From positions 1 to 64,000 of the forward strand of contig CAYPXR010000047.1 of NCBI GenBank assembly GCA_964414585.1: a DNA stretch of 64,000 nt, given 5' to 3'. Shown here piece after piece: positions 17,558 to 25,292 of this stretch. Both the position numbers and the translations under genes were made by a program. The first letter of the stretch is position 1. Each line of letters begins with the position of its first letter. A model generated the notes under the pieces. That model did no database searches, was not told the origin of the DNA, and saw only the letters and a program-made list of their open reading frames with translations. This DNA comes from DATEMU01 sp964414585 (GTDB lineage: Bacteria > Planctomycetota > Phycisphaerae > UBA1845 > UTPLA1).

Positions 17558-18529
17558 TCAGACCGGCGGTTCGCCGGTGTAGGAGCCGACTTCGACGGGA
17601 ATGACCGCGGGGGGCGTGCGACCCTCAAATGAATCGTGGATGGCTTGAATCGTCAGCGTGCCGATTCGACGGGGGTTTTGAATGACGTCGCCGTAGAGTT
17701 GGCCCGCCTTAATCTTTGATCGAGCTTCGGGTGTGGCGTCATAGCCGACGATCTTGACCTGCTTGAGCTTTCCAGCCGCCTCCACGGCGGCGAGCGCGCC
17801 GAGCGCGGTGTCATCATTGATGCCGAAGACGCCGCTGAGATCGGAGTGCGCTTGCAGCAGGTCCTCCATGACGCGCACGGCCTTGTCGCGCCGGCCGTCC
17901 GAGGAGAGTTCGGCAACGACGTGAATGTCCGGATGGGCGGCGATCTCTTCCTTGAACCCCTTGACGCGGTCGGTCACGCTGGCGACTTCGGGATGGGACA
18001 GCACCACGACCTCTCCTTTGCCGCCGATGGCTTTGGTCAGGAGGCGCGCGGCCATGCGGCCACCCTCGACATTGTCCGAGGCGATGTGCGCGGCGACCTT
18101 GCCGATCGGTGCCGTGCAGGCGATGTCGGCGGTGAAAACGGGGATGTTCGCCTTGTTCGCGGCGGCGATGCTCGCGCCGACGCTTCGCGAATCGCAGGGG
18201 CAGACGATCATCGCGTCGACGTGCTGAACGATGAATTCGTCGATCTGATTGGCCTGCCGGGCGGAGTCGAATTCGGCGGTGCTGACCAAAAGATTGTAGC
18301 CATCGCGGGCGGCTTCTTCTTCCAGCCCGGCACGAAGGTCTTGATAGAATTGATGTTGGACGGTCAAAAGGGTGACGCCGATGGTCTTCCTGGCCGGCCC
18401 CTTTGCCACGCCATCGGATTTCGAACAACCGGAACCGGCGAGCAGTCCCACGACCAAGACCGCGCCCAAGCGACCCATGAATATCCGGAGAGACGTCGTC
18501 TTGGGAGGGGATGTTCCGATCGAGACCAT
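17558..18529 (-). CDS. Sugar ABC transporter substrate-binding lipoprotein (periplasmic-binding protein type 1)
   Basis: This 323-residue RbsB-like binding protein has a lipobox (VVGLLAGSGC). The mature sequence begins IGVTLLTVQHQFYQDLRAGLE and later has VFGINDDTALGALAAVEAAG, both typical of ribose/xylose-binding proteins. The chosen start is 18529; an alternative ATG at 18478 (MGRLGAVLV) would give a shorter and equally good signal, and neither has a strong Shine-Dalgarno. It is the first gene of the minus-strand operon and is divergent from the tryptophanase-like gene. The ligand cannot be read from the sequence; the coupled alpha-mannosidase suggests mannose or a related sugar. Confidence 0.88.
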   Translation of the reverse strand: MVSIGTSPPKTTSLRIFMGRLGAVLVVGLLAGSGCSKSDGVAKGPARKTIGVTLLTVQHQFYQDLRAGLEEEAARDGYNLLVSTAEFDSARQANQIDEFIVQHVDAMIVCPCDSRSVGASIAAANKANIPVFTADIACTAPIGKVAAHIASDNVEGGRMAARLLTKAIGGKGEVVVLSHPEVASVTDRVKGFKEEIAAHPDIHVVAELSSDGRRDKAVRVMEDLLQAHSDLSGVFGINDDTALGALAAVEAAGKLKQVKIVGYDATPEARSKIKAGQLYGDVIQNPRRIGTLTIQAIHDSFEGRTPPAVIPVEVGSYTGEPPV

Positions 18530-18688
18530 TCTATCCGTCCGAACTGCGCCGGCCTGTTTCGAGTCCGCGGGAAATGAAGATAGCAAACTAGTCACCGGTC
18601 GGCAACCCGCCGACGATCGTTTTTGGAGCGATGCACTTCGACCGCAATCGAGTATGATGCACCGTCCGACCAGCCATAAGGATCGTCC

Positions 18689-20092
18689 GTGAAGACCATC
18701 ATCGAACCTTTTCGCATCAAGTCTGTTGAGCCGATTCGCATGACCACGCGAGACGAACGCGAGGCCATTCTCCGGGAAGCCGGGTTCAACCTTTTCCTGA
18801 TGCGCGCCGACGATGTGGTCATGGATCTCCTGACCGACAGCGGAACCGGCGCGATGTCTTCGGAGCAGTGGGCGGCCATGATGCGCGGCGACGAGTCCTA
18901 TGCCGGCGCGAAGAGTTTTTATCGATTTCAAGAGCGAATCCAGGAGTTGACCGGCTTCGAGCACATTCTCCCGACCCATCAAGGGAGGGCCAGTGAACGC
19001 ATCTTGTTTGAACTGGTCGGCGGCCCTGGAATGACCGTTCCGAACAACGCACATTTCGACACGACCCGGGCCAACATCGAACACTCCGGGGCGCGGGCCA
19101 TCGACCTGCCGATCCCGGAGGCCAGGAGGCCGAAAGAGCGGCATCCGTTCAAAGGCAACATGGATGTTGCCGGCCTGGAACGGTTGATCGCGGACGTCGG
19201 ACGCGACTCAATTCCGCTGGTCATGGTCACCGTGACCAACAACAGCGGCGGTGGTCAGCCCGTCAGCATGGAAAATCTGCGGGCGGTTCGAGCGGTGTGC
19301 AATCGACACAAACTTCCGTTTTTTCTCGATGCCTGCCGTTTCGCGGAGAACGCGTACTTCATCAAGCGGAGGGAAAAGGGTTATGGCGACAAGTCCGTTC
19401 GCGAAATTGTCCACGAAATGTTTTCGATGGCGGACGGGGCAACGATCAGCGCCAAGAAGGACGGCCTCGTCAACATGGGCGGACTCCTGCTGCTTCGCGA
19501 TCAGGAGTTGTTTCATCGTGCAAGCAATCTTTTGATCCTAACCGAAGGCTTCATCACCTACGGCGGGTTGGCGGGCCGCGACCTCGAGGCAATGGCCCAG
19601 GGGTTTGAGGAAGTTGTGCATGAGGACTACCTTGCCTACCGCATTCGCAGCGTCGAATACCTCGGCGAAAAACTGATCGCCGCGGGTTTTCCCATTGTCG
19701 AGCCGCCCGGCGGACACGCCATCTACATCGACGCGGCCCAGATGTGTCCGCACATTCCGGCCCAACAGTTCCCGGGACAGGCCGTCGTTTGTGGCTTGTA
19801 TCGGACAGGTGGAATTCGATCTGTCGAAATCGGTTCGGTCATGTTTGGCGGATCCGTGAAGCCTCCGATCAGCCTGCCCGTCGCACGCCCCGAATCGAAT
19901 TCGTCGGATGGGTCGCGGTTGGAGCTTGTCCGTCTGGCGATCCCGCGTCGAGTATATACTCAGAGTCACATCGATTATGTCGTGGAGGCGGCGGTGGAAT
20001 TATTTGATCGGCGAAGCCAGTTGCACGGCCTTCGGATGGTTTACGAACCTCCCGTCCTGCGCCATTTCACCGCACGATTCGAGGAGACTTGA
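18689..20092 (+). CDS. tnaA: Tryptophanase / tyrosine phenol-lyase family PLP enzyme
   Basis: This 467-residue beta-eliminating lyase would release ammonia and pyruvate from Trp, Tyr or a related amino acid. The PLP-binding lysine lies in SAKKDGLVNMGG. FYRFQERIQELTGFEHILPTHQGR, cut here to its core TGFEHILPTHQGR, and LPFFLDACRFAENA are family hallmarks. A GTG start at 18689 is preceded by AAGGA. Tryptophanase and tyrosine phenol-lyase cannot be separated by eye, so the symbol is provisional. It is monocistronic between a divergent ABC operon and a convergent TetR gene. Confidence 0.85.
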   Translation: MKTIIEPFRIKSVEPIRMTTRDEREAILREAGFNLFLMRADDVVMDLLTDSGTGAMSSEQWAAMMRGDESYAGAKSFYRFQERIQELTGFEHILPTHQGRASERILFELVGGPGMTVPNNAHFDTTRANIEHSGARAIDLPIPEARRPKERHPFKGNMDVAGLERLIADVGRDSIPLVMVTVTNNSGGGQPVSMENLRAVRAVCNRHKLPFFLDACRFAENAYFIKRREKGYGDKSVREIVHEMFSMADGATISAKKDGLVNMGGLLLLRDQELFHRASNLLILTEGFITYGGLAGRDLEAMAQGFEEVVHEDYLAYRIRSVEYLGEKLIAAGFPIVEPPGGHAIYIDAAQMCPHIPAQQFPGQAVVCGLYRTGGIRSVEIGSVMFGGSVKPPISLPVARPESNSSDGSRLELVRLAIPRRVYTQSHIDYVVEAAVELFDRRSQLHGLRMVYEPPVLRHFTARFEET

Positions 20093-20347
20093 GCCCTGCC
20101 CGTCTGCCGGTGCGGCGCAAGACTGCACAGCAGAAACGCGCTTTTTGAGCAAGACGGCGCGACCACCGTGCAGAAATCGTACTTCATCAAAGTGCGATCG
20201 CATCAACAACACGCCGCGACCACGGGGTTTGTCCAGCCCGTTTGGAATTGTTGTCGGAATGGTGACAGAGGCGTATCGAGCCGGTTACGGTGGCGGCTGC
20301 GAATCCTGGGCGGCGTACTGTTGTATCGTCAACTGCGCGGCGGGAAT
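20093..20347. other. Intergenic region between convergent tnaA-like and tetR genes
   Basis: These 255 bp contain no convincing gene. A 69-codon frame at 20168-20377 has no ribosome site or recognisable protein character. I see no clear terminator hairpin with a T-run. Confidence 0.4.
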
Positions 20348-20962
20348 TCATGCGCGGTGCTTGCGAAGGCGCGCTGAGACCGGTCTGGTCTTACGCGTGG
20401 GTGGGGTCGTGTTGAGAAGCGCTTCAACGGCCAGTCTCGCGGCCATCGCCGCGTCGGCGACGCCTCCCGCATGACGGGCGGCGATCGCGCCGCTGATCAG
20501 CAGCATGATCTGCTTGGCGACTTGTTCCGCATGTGGGACACCCATGGCCTGGACGCGTAACAAAACTTCCGAGGCGATGTGCTGGGCATGAGTGGCCGCG
20601 GCCAGATGGATCGGATCCTTCGGCGATGGGAACTCGGTGGCCGCGTTCATGAAAAAGCAGCCGCGAAAATCCGCCTGTCCAAACCAGTCGGCCAACTGGT
20701 CGAAAATGGCAAGGACCTGACGGCGCGGATCGCTTCCGCCATGCCGGCGCATGTAGGCGATCATGTCGATGATGTCCTTGCGGTCGCGTTGTTCGAGGAC
20801 GGCCAGAATCAAGTCGTCTTTGCTTTCAAAATGCTTGTAAAACGCGGTCTTGGTAATGCCCACGGCGCACAGGATCTGATCAAGCCCGACGGCCTGAAAG
20901 CCGGACGCGTAAAAGAGGCTGCTCGCCGCGTCGATGAGCCTGTCTCGTGTGCGGTGCATCAT
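20348..20962 (-). CDS. TetR/AcrR family transcriptional regulator
   Basis: This is a 204-residue repressor-type regulator. The N-terminal helix-turn-helix reads RLIDAASSLFYASGFQAVGL followed by ILCAVGITKTAFYKHFESKD, typical of TetR proteins. The remainder is an all-helical ligand domain. Two adjacent ATG codons (20962 and 20959) follow an AGGA site. It is divergent from a MddA-like methyltransferase gene, and the intergenic region contains a perfect 19-bp inverted repeat (21021-21039), so it likely represses that gene and itself. The inducer is unknown. Confidence 0.9.
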   Translation of the reverse strand: MMHRTRDRLIDAASSLFYASGFQAVGLDQILCAVGITKTAFYKHFESKDDLILAVLEQRDRKDIIDMIAYMRRHGGSDPRRQVLAIFDQLADWFGQADFRGCFFMNAATEFPSPKDPIHLAAATHAQHIASEVLLRVQAMGVPHAEQVAKQIMLLISGAIAARHAGGVADAAMAARLAVEALLNTTPPTRKTRPVSARLRKHRA

Positions 20963-21020
20963 GGGTTTCCTGCGATGGCAACCACCGGGGCAATGTGCCG
21001 GGGAAGACGAAGGCAATGCT

Positions 21021-21039
21021 GGTGTACCCGAAGTACACC
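21021..21039. promoter_or_regulatory. Probable TetR operator (perfect inverted repeat)
   Basis: GGTGTAC (21021-21027) and GTACACC (21033-21039) are perfectly complementary 7-base arms around a 5-base centre. Size and position, about 60 bp from the tetR start and 114 bp from the mddA-like start, are those of a TetR-family operator. No other comparable repeat is present in this intergenic region. Confidence 0.6.
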
Positions 21040-21152
21040 CCAACGTGCAGGTCAAGTCAACTTATCTCGCGGGCTTGGGGATTCTACTATTAACAGGTTC
21101 ATCATCGTGGGACCGGAATACAAAGTGTGACAAAACCAACGGAGAGCAACAG

Positions 21153-21944
21153 ATGAGTACGATTTCGATTTCGGCCGCGGATACCAGCCCGGCTAGACAG
21201 CCGGCGGATCGCCTTTTCCGCATATTCACCCTTGCCTATGGGGTGATTTGTTACTTGACGTTTCCATTGACCATCCTGTACGCCATCGGGTTCGTCGGCA
21301 ACTGGATCGTGCCCAAGTCCATCGATACCGGCACGGTACAGCCGCTGGCGTCCTCGTTGTTGATCAACGCGGGGCTTCTGGGCCTGTTCGTCGTTCAGCA
21401 TACGATCATGGCCCGTCCGACGTTTAAGCGATGGTGGACACGAATCATTCCGAAATCCATCGAACGCAGCACCTTTGTCCTCCTGGCGAGCGGAATCCTT
21501 GATCTGTTGTTCTGGCAATGGCGACCGCTCCCGCAGGAAGTATGGAGCGTTGGAGGTCCGGCGGGGGTGACGCTTGCGGCGGTCTCACTGTTTGGCTGGG
21601 CAGTGGTTTTGGCGGCCTCCTTCACCATCAGCCATTTCGATCTGTTTGGATTGAGACAGGTTTGGATGCGGTTTAGAGATCGCAGGTACGCGCCGGTCGG
21701 ATTCCGACTGGCCGGGCTCTATCAAATCGTCCGACATCCGCTGATGGTTGGTTTCCTCATCGCGTTCTGGGCGACGCCCAGGATGAGCGTCGGCCATCTG
21801 TTCTTCGCCATCCTGACGACAGGGTACATCCTGTTCGGAACATGGATCGAAGAACGGGACCTGATTGCGGAGCATGGCGAACAATACCTTGGTTACAAGA
21901 GACGCGTCCGTGGATTTATTCCACTGCCTAATGGCCGCGCGTGA
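21153..21944 (+). CDS. mddA: MddA-like methanethiol S-methyltransferase (NnrU/ICMT-type membrane protein)
   Basis: This is a 263-residue membrane protein with about six helices. The N-terminal LYAIGFVGNWIVPKSIDTG and the C-terminal GLYQIVRHPLMVGFLIAFWA plus GTWIEERDL are characteristic of the MddA branch of the isoprenylcysteine methyltransferase/NnrU superfamily, which S-methylates methanethiol to dimethyl sulfide. The ATG at 21153 has GGAGAG upstream; a longer in-frame extension to 20934 runs antisense into tetR and was rejected. The substrate is assigned by family resemblance and was not tested. Confidence 0.75.
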   Translation: MSTISISAADTSPARQPADRLFRIFTLAYGVICYLTFPLTILYAIGFVGNWIVPKSIDTGTVQPLASSLLINAGLLGLFVVQHTIMARPTFKRWWTRIIPKSIERSTFVLLASGILDLLFWQWRPLPQEVWSVGGPAGVTLAAVSLFGWAVVLAASFTISHFDLFGLRQVWMRFRDRRYAPVGFRLAGLYQIVRHPLMVGFLIAFWATPRMSVGHLFFAILTTGYILFGTWIEERDLIAEHGEQYLGYKRRVRGFIPLPNGRA

Positions 21945-21992
21945 CATGGAAGGCAGTCGGTTGGGGATTAACTCTCGATCAAGGAGTTCGCG

Positions 21993-22295
21993 ATGTACGA
22001 CATGAAGAACCTGACAAAATTAAGGAAGCTGGGCGAGTTGGCCCCGGAAGCGTTCAAGGGGTTTGTGGCGTTCGACGAGGCGGCGTTTGAGAATGGGGCG
22101 ATCCCGCTCAAGTACAAGGAGTTGATGGCCGTCGCGGTGGCGCTGACAACGCAGTGCCCGTATTGCATTGAAATCCACTCCAAAAAGGCAAAAAAGGCGG
22201 GCGCGACCGAGCAGGAACTGGCCGAGACCACCCTGGTGGCGGCGGCGCTGCGGGCCGGTGGCGCAGTGACCCACGGCACTCACACGTTGGAATGA
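21993..22295 (+). CDS. AhpD/carboxymuconolactone-decarboxylase-like protein
   Basis: This 100-residue protein has the CxxC-plus-His motif CPYCIEIHSKKAKKAG (about residues 49-64) of AhpD-type alkylhydroperoxidase-like proteins. An AAGGAG site sits 6 bp before the ATG. It lies 48 bp after the MddA-like gene on the same strand and is probably co-transcribed under the same TetR regulator. It may handle thiol or peroxide stress; small CMD proteins have diverse functions, so the exact role is open. Confidence 0.85.
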   Translation: MYDMKNLTKLRKLGELAPEAFKGFVAFDEAAFENGAIPLKYKELMAVAVALTTQCPYCIEIHSKKAKKAGATEQELAETTLVAAALRAGGAVTHGTHTLE

Positions 22296-22430
22296 GCGAC
22301 CGGGAACGGTTAGGCCGTGCCGGCTGAGAAGGCTGCGCTGTTGTTTACCGGCGCGAACGGCGATGTGCCTGAGTCGCCCAGCGGGTTCAATGGCCCGCAG
22401 AGGACGGCCGTCGCGAGGAGCGCACGAGGC

Positions 22431-22482
22431 GAGCCGATTTTTTTTTGAAAAGAATGTTTGGACATGATCCGGCTCTTTTTTT
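22431..22482 (+). terminator. Possible terminator between convergent genes
   Basis: GAGCCG (22431-22436) and CGGCTC (22470-22475) can pair and are followed by seven T residues (22476-22482). The loop is long (33 nt) and contains a second T-run, so the call is weak. It lies between the AhpD-like gene and the convergent P5C dehydrogenase gene. Confidence 0.3.
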
Positions 22483-22567
22483 CGGTCGAGTAGTCGACAG
22501 CCGGTTATCGCGGACCCACAAGAAGCGGGCCAACGAGGTGGATAATCCCGCCCCAATCGCCTGACGG

Positions 22568-24121
22568 CTACCAGCGTTCGGTGATGCTCTTGCCTTGCAT
22601 GAAGTGCAGAAGGTAGTCGCGCCCGCCGGCCTTGCTGTCGGTGCCGGACATGTTGAAGCCACCGAAGGGCTGCACGTCCACCAGCGCGCCGGTGCATTTG
22701 CGGTTCAAATAGAGATTTCCGACGTGGAACTCGTGTCGGGCTCGTTCGAGTTCGTTGCGATCGTTGCTGTAGAAGCCGCCGGTCAGGCCGTATTCGGTGC
22801 CGTTGGCAATGGCGAGCAGGTCGTCCAGCCCGCGGCCTTTGATGACCGCGAGGACCGGACCAAAGATCTCCTCCTGGGCGATGCGCGCCTGGCGATCGAT
22901 TCCCGTGAAGATGTTGGGTGCGATGAAGTGGCCCCCGGCGGGCACTTTCGTATCGGCCCCAAGCGCGTGCTTGCCTTCCTGCTTTCCAATGTCGATGTAG
23001 CCGGTGATTTTCTCAAAGGCGGGCTTGTCGATGACCGCGCCCATGTTGTGATTCTCTGAGCCCGTGGGGTTTCCGATCGTCAGTCTCTTGGTTCGCTCGA
23101 TGACTTTGGCGACCAGGGTGTCGTGAATCTTTTCGTCGACAACGAGCCGGCTGCACGCGGAGCACTTCTGCCCCTGAAAGCCAAAGGCCGCGGCGACGAC
23201 GCCTTCAGCGGCCGCCTCGACGTCTGCTTTTTCCGTCACGACGATGCAATCCTTGCCGCCCATTTCAAGCGTCGTACGTTTGAGCCAGATCTGGCCGGGA
23301 TGCACCTTTGCAGCGCGCTCAAAGATGCGCAGGCCCACCTCGCGCGAGCCGGTGAAAGCGATGAAGCGCGTCCGCGGATGATCGACAAGCGTATCGCCGA
23401 CCTGACCGCCGGGGCCGGGGCAGAAATTGAGTACGCCCGGCGGGAGCATGACCTCTTCCATCACCTCGACAAACTTCGCGGCAATGATCGGCGACGTGCT
23501 GGCGGGCTTCAGGACGACGGTGTTTCCCGCCACGATCGCCGCGCTGGTCATTCCGGCCATGATCGCGAATGGGAAGTTCCACGGCGGGATGACGACACCG
23601 ACGCCCAGCGCCGTATAGCGGACCTCGTTCTCCTCGCCGGGATGTGGCGTCACCGGTTGCGAGCCGCCAAGTCGCATCATCTCGCGGGCGTAGAATTCGA
23701 GAAAGTCAATGCACTCCGCCGTGTCGGCGTACGCCTCAAGCCACGACTTCGAAACTTCGTACACCATCCATGCGGAAAACTCATAAAAGCGCCGGCGAAT
23801 AATCGCGGCGGCCTTGAGCAAGTACCGAGCCCGAATATCCGGAGGAACGCGCGACCATGTCTTGAACGCCTCGTCCGCCGCGGCGATCGCCGCCTGCGCA
23901 TGTTCCAGCCCGGCCTTGGCGGTGGTGCCGACGATTTGGTCGATCTTCGCGGGGTTGATGGATTCAATCTTGCCCGGCGTTTCGATTTTCTTGCCGCCGA
24001 TGCGAAGCGGATAATTCCGGCCCAATTGCGACTCGACCTGCTTCAACGCGTCGAGCATTTTCTGTCGCGGGCCCGGCTCGTTGAAATCGACGTAGGACTC
24101 AGGCTTGTAGGGAATCAGCAT
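22568..24121 (-). CDS. rocA: 1-pyrroline-5-carboxylate dehydrogenase (ALDH superfamily)
   Basis: This 517-residue dehydrogenase oxidises glutamate semialdehyde/P5C to glutamate in proline and arginine catabolism. The general-base motif TTLEMGGKDCIV and the catalytic cysteine region GFQGQKCSACSR are both intact, as is PWNFPFAIMAGM near the NAD site. The P5CDH subfamily is indicated by FTGSREVGLRI and PFGGFNMSGTDSKAGG. The ATG at 24121 was chosen because AAGGTG lies upstream; an in-frame TTG at 24172 is less likely. No proline dehydrogenase is adjacent. Confidence 0.9.
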   Translation of the reverse strand: MLIPYKPESYVDFNEPGPRQKMLDALKQVESQLGRNYPLRIGGKKIETPGKIESINPAKIDQIVGTTAKAGLEHAQAAIAAADEAFKTWSRVPPDIRARYLLKAAAIIRRRFYEFSAWMVYEVSKSWLEAYADTAECIDFLEFYAREMMRLGGSQPVTPHPGEENEVRYTALGVGVVIPPWNFPFAIMAGMTSAAIVAGNTVVLKPASTSPIIAAKFVEVMEEVMLPPGVLNFCPGPGGQVGDTLVDHPRTRFIAFTGSREVGLRIFERAAKVHPGQIWLKRTTLEMGGKDCIVVTEKADVEAAAEGVVAAAFGFQGQKCSACSRLVVDEKIHDTLVAKVIERTKRLTIGNPTGSENHNMGAVIDKPAFEKITGYIDIGKQEGKHALGADTKVPAGGHFIAPNIFTGIDRQARIAQEEIFGPVLAVIKGRGLDDLLAIANGTEYGLTGGFYSNDRNELERARHEFHVGNLYLNRKCTGALVDVQPFGGFNMSGTDSKAGGRDYLLHFMQGKSITERW

Positions 24122-24312
24122 ATCCGTTTTCACCTTGGCGATTTCGCCGTTGCAGGGCCTTTCAGTGCCCAAGTTATAGCATGAAATCGCCGCGGATTCG
24201 ACCCGACCGACCCTTCTTCCTACGTCCGGAAACGCGCGGAAGTTTCATTTTGTCGCGGCCTCGCGGTCGACTAAGATGAGGAGCGGGGGCTACTCTTCAA
24301 GGGTTGCTGGAA

Positions 24313-25263
24313 ATGCCAAAAAAGGGCGAGCTATTGATCTTCGCCGGGTCGGCGAGCGGGAAGTTCACCGCCGCCGTCTGCAAGCAGCTCGGCGTCCGCC
24401 CGGGGACCTGCTCCACCCAGCAATTTTCGGAAGGTAACACGTTTGTCCGTGTCGGCGACAACGTCCGCGGCAAGGACGTCTTCTTCGTCCAGTCGATCAG
24501 CTACCCCGTCAACGACAATTTCATGGAGCTGCTCTTTTTCATCGACGCCTTCAAGCGGGCGTCGGCGCGGAGTGTTACCGCGGTCATCCCCTTTTTCGGC
24601 TACGGCAAGGGCGACAAGAAAGACGAGCCGCGCGTGTCGATCCGCGCGCGCGTCTGCGCGGATTGTCTGGAGGCCGCCGGCGTCGATCGCATCGTGACAA
24701 TGGACCTTCATGCCCCGCAGATCCAGGGCTTCTTCCGAGTGCCGGTCGATCACCTCTATGCCCTGCCGGTCATCCAAAAATACTTTGGCAAACGCATCAA
24801 GAACGATTGGGTCGTCGTCGCACCGGACGTCGGCGCGGCGGGCATGGCCAACGCCTACGCCGCGGCGATGGGGGCCAAAACGGTCATTGCCGAAAAAACG
24901 CGCGTCGATCACAAGGAAAAAGCGATCGTCAACCGCATCATCGGGCACGTCGCGGGCAAGCACGCCCTGATTGTGGATGATTTCACGATCACCGGCGGAA
25001 CGCTGATCGCCACGGCTCAACGGCTCAGGCAGGAAGGGGCCAGGGACATCCATGCCGCCGTCGCCCACGGTGTGTTGAGCAAAGGCACGGCCTCGAAGCT
25101 CGACGCCAGCCCGATCAAGGAATTAGTCATCACCGACACCTTGGAGTACCGATTCGAAGCGCTCTCGAAAAAGGTGAAAATCATCACTGCCGCGCCCCTC
25201 TTCGCCAAAGCAATCCGCAATATTCACAACCAGACGAGTGTGTCGGAATTGTTCAAGTTATAG
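24313..25263 (+). CDS. prs: Ribose-phosphate pyrophosphokinase (PRPP synthetase)
   Basis: This 316-residue enzyme makes PRPP from ribose 5-phosphate and ATP for nucleotide, His and Trp synthesis. It shows FFGYGKGDKKDEPRVSIRA (catalytic loop region, usually YARQDRK), TMDLHAPQIQGFF and the PRPP-binding loop LIVDDFTITGGTL. The loops differ from the most common bacterial forms (VDDMIDTGGT), so it is a divergent family member. The ATG at 24313 has AAGGG nine bases upstream; an earlier in-frame TTG is too close to that site. Confidence 0.88.
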   Translation: MPKKGELLIFAGSASGKFTAAVCKQLGVRPGTCSTQQFSEGNTFVRVGDNVRGKDVFFVQSISYPVNDNFMELLFFIDAFKRASARSVTAVIPFFGYGKGDKKDEPRVSIRARVCADCLEAAGVDRIVTMDLHAPQIQGFFRVPVDHLYALPVIQKYFGKRIKNDWVVVAPDVGAAGMANAYAAAMGAKTVIAEKTRVDHKEKAIVNRIIGHVAGKHALIVDDFTITGGTLIATAQRLRQEGARDIHAAVAHGVLSKGTASKLDASPIKELVITDTLEYRFEALSKKVKIITAAPLFAKAIRNIHNQTSVSELFKL

Positions 25264-25292
25264 CTTGACCTGAGTTCAAGCGCCGCTCGCCC

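Noticed and set aside
20168..20377. Small plus-strand frame of 69 codons between tnaA-like and tetR
   Set aside because: It has no ribosome site and no recognisable protein character, and it runs into the antisense of tetR.
22381..22398. Hairpin GCGGG/CCCGC downstream of the AhpD-like gene
   Set aside because: The stem is only 5 bp and no T-run follows, so it is not a convincing terminator.
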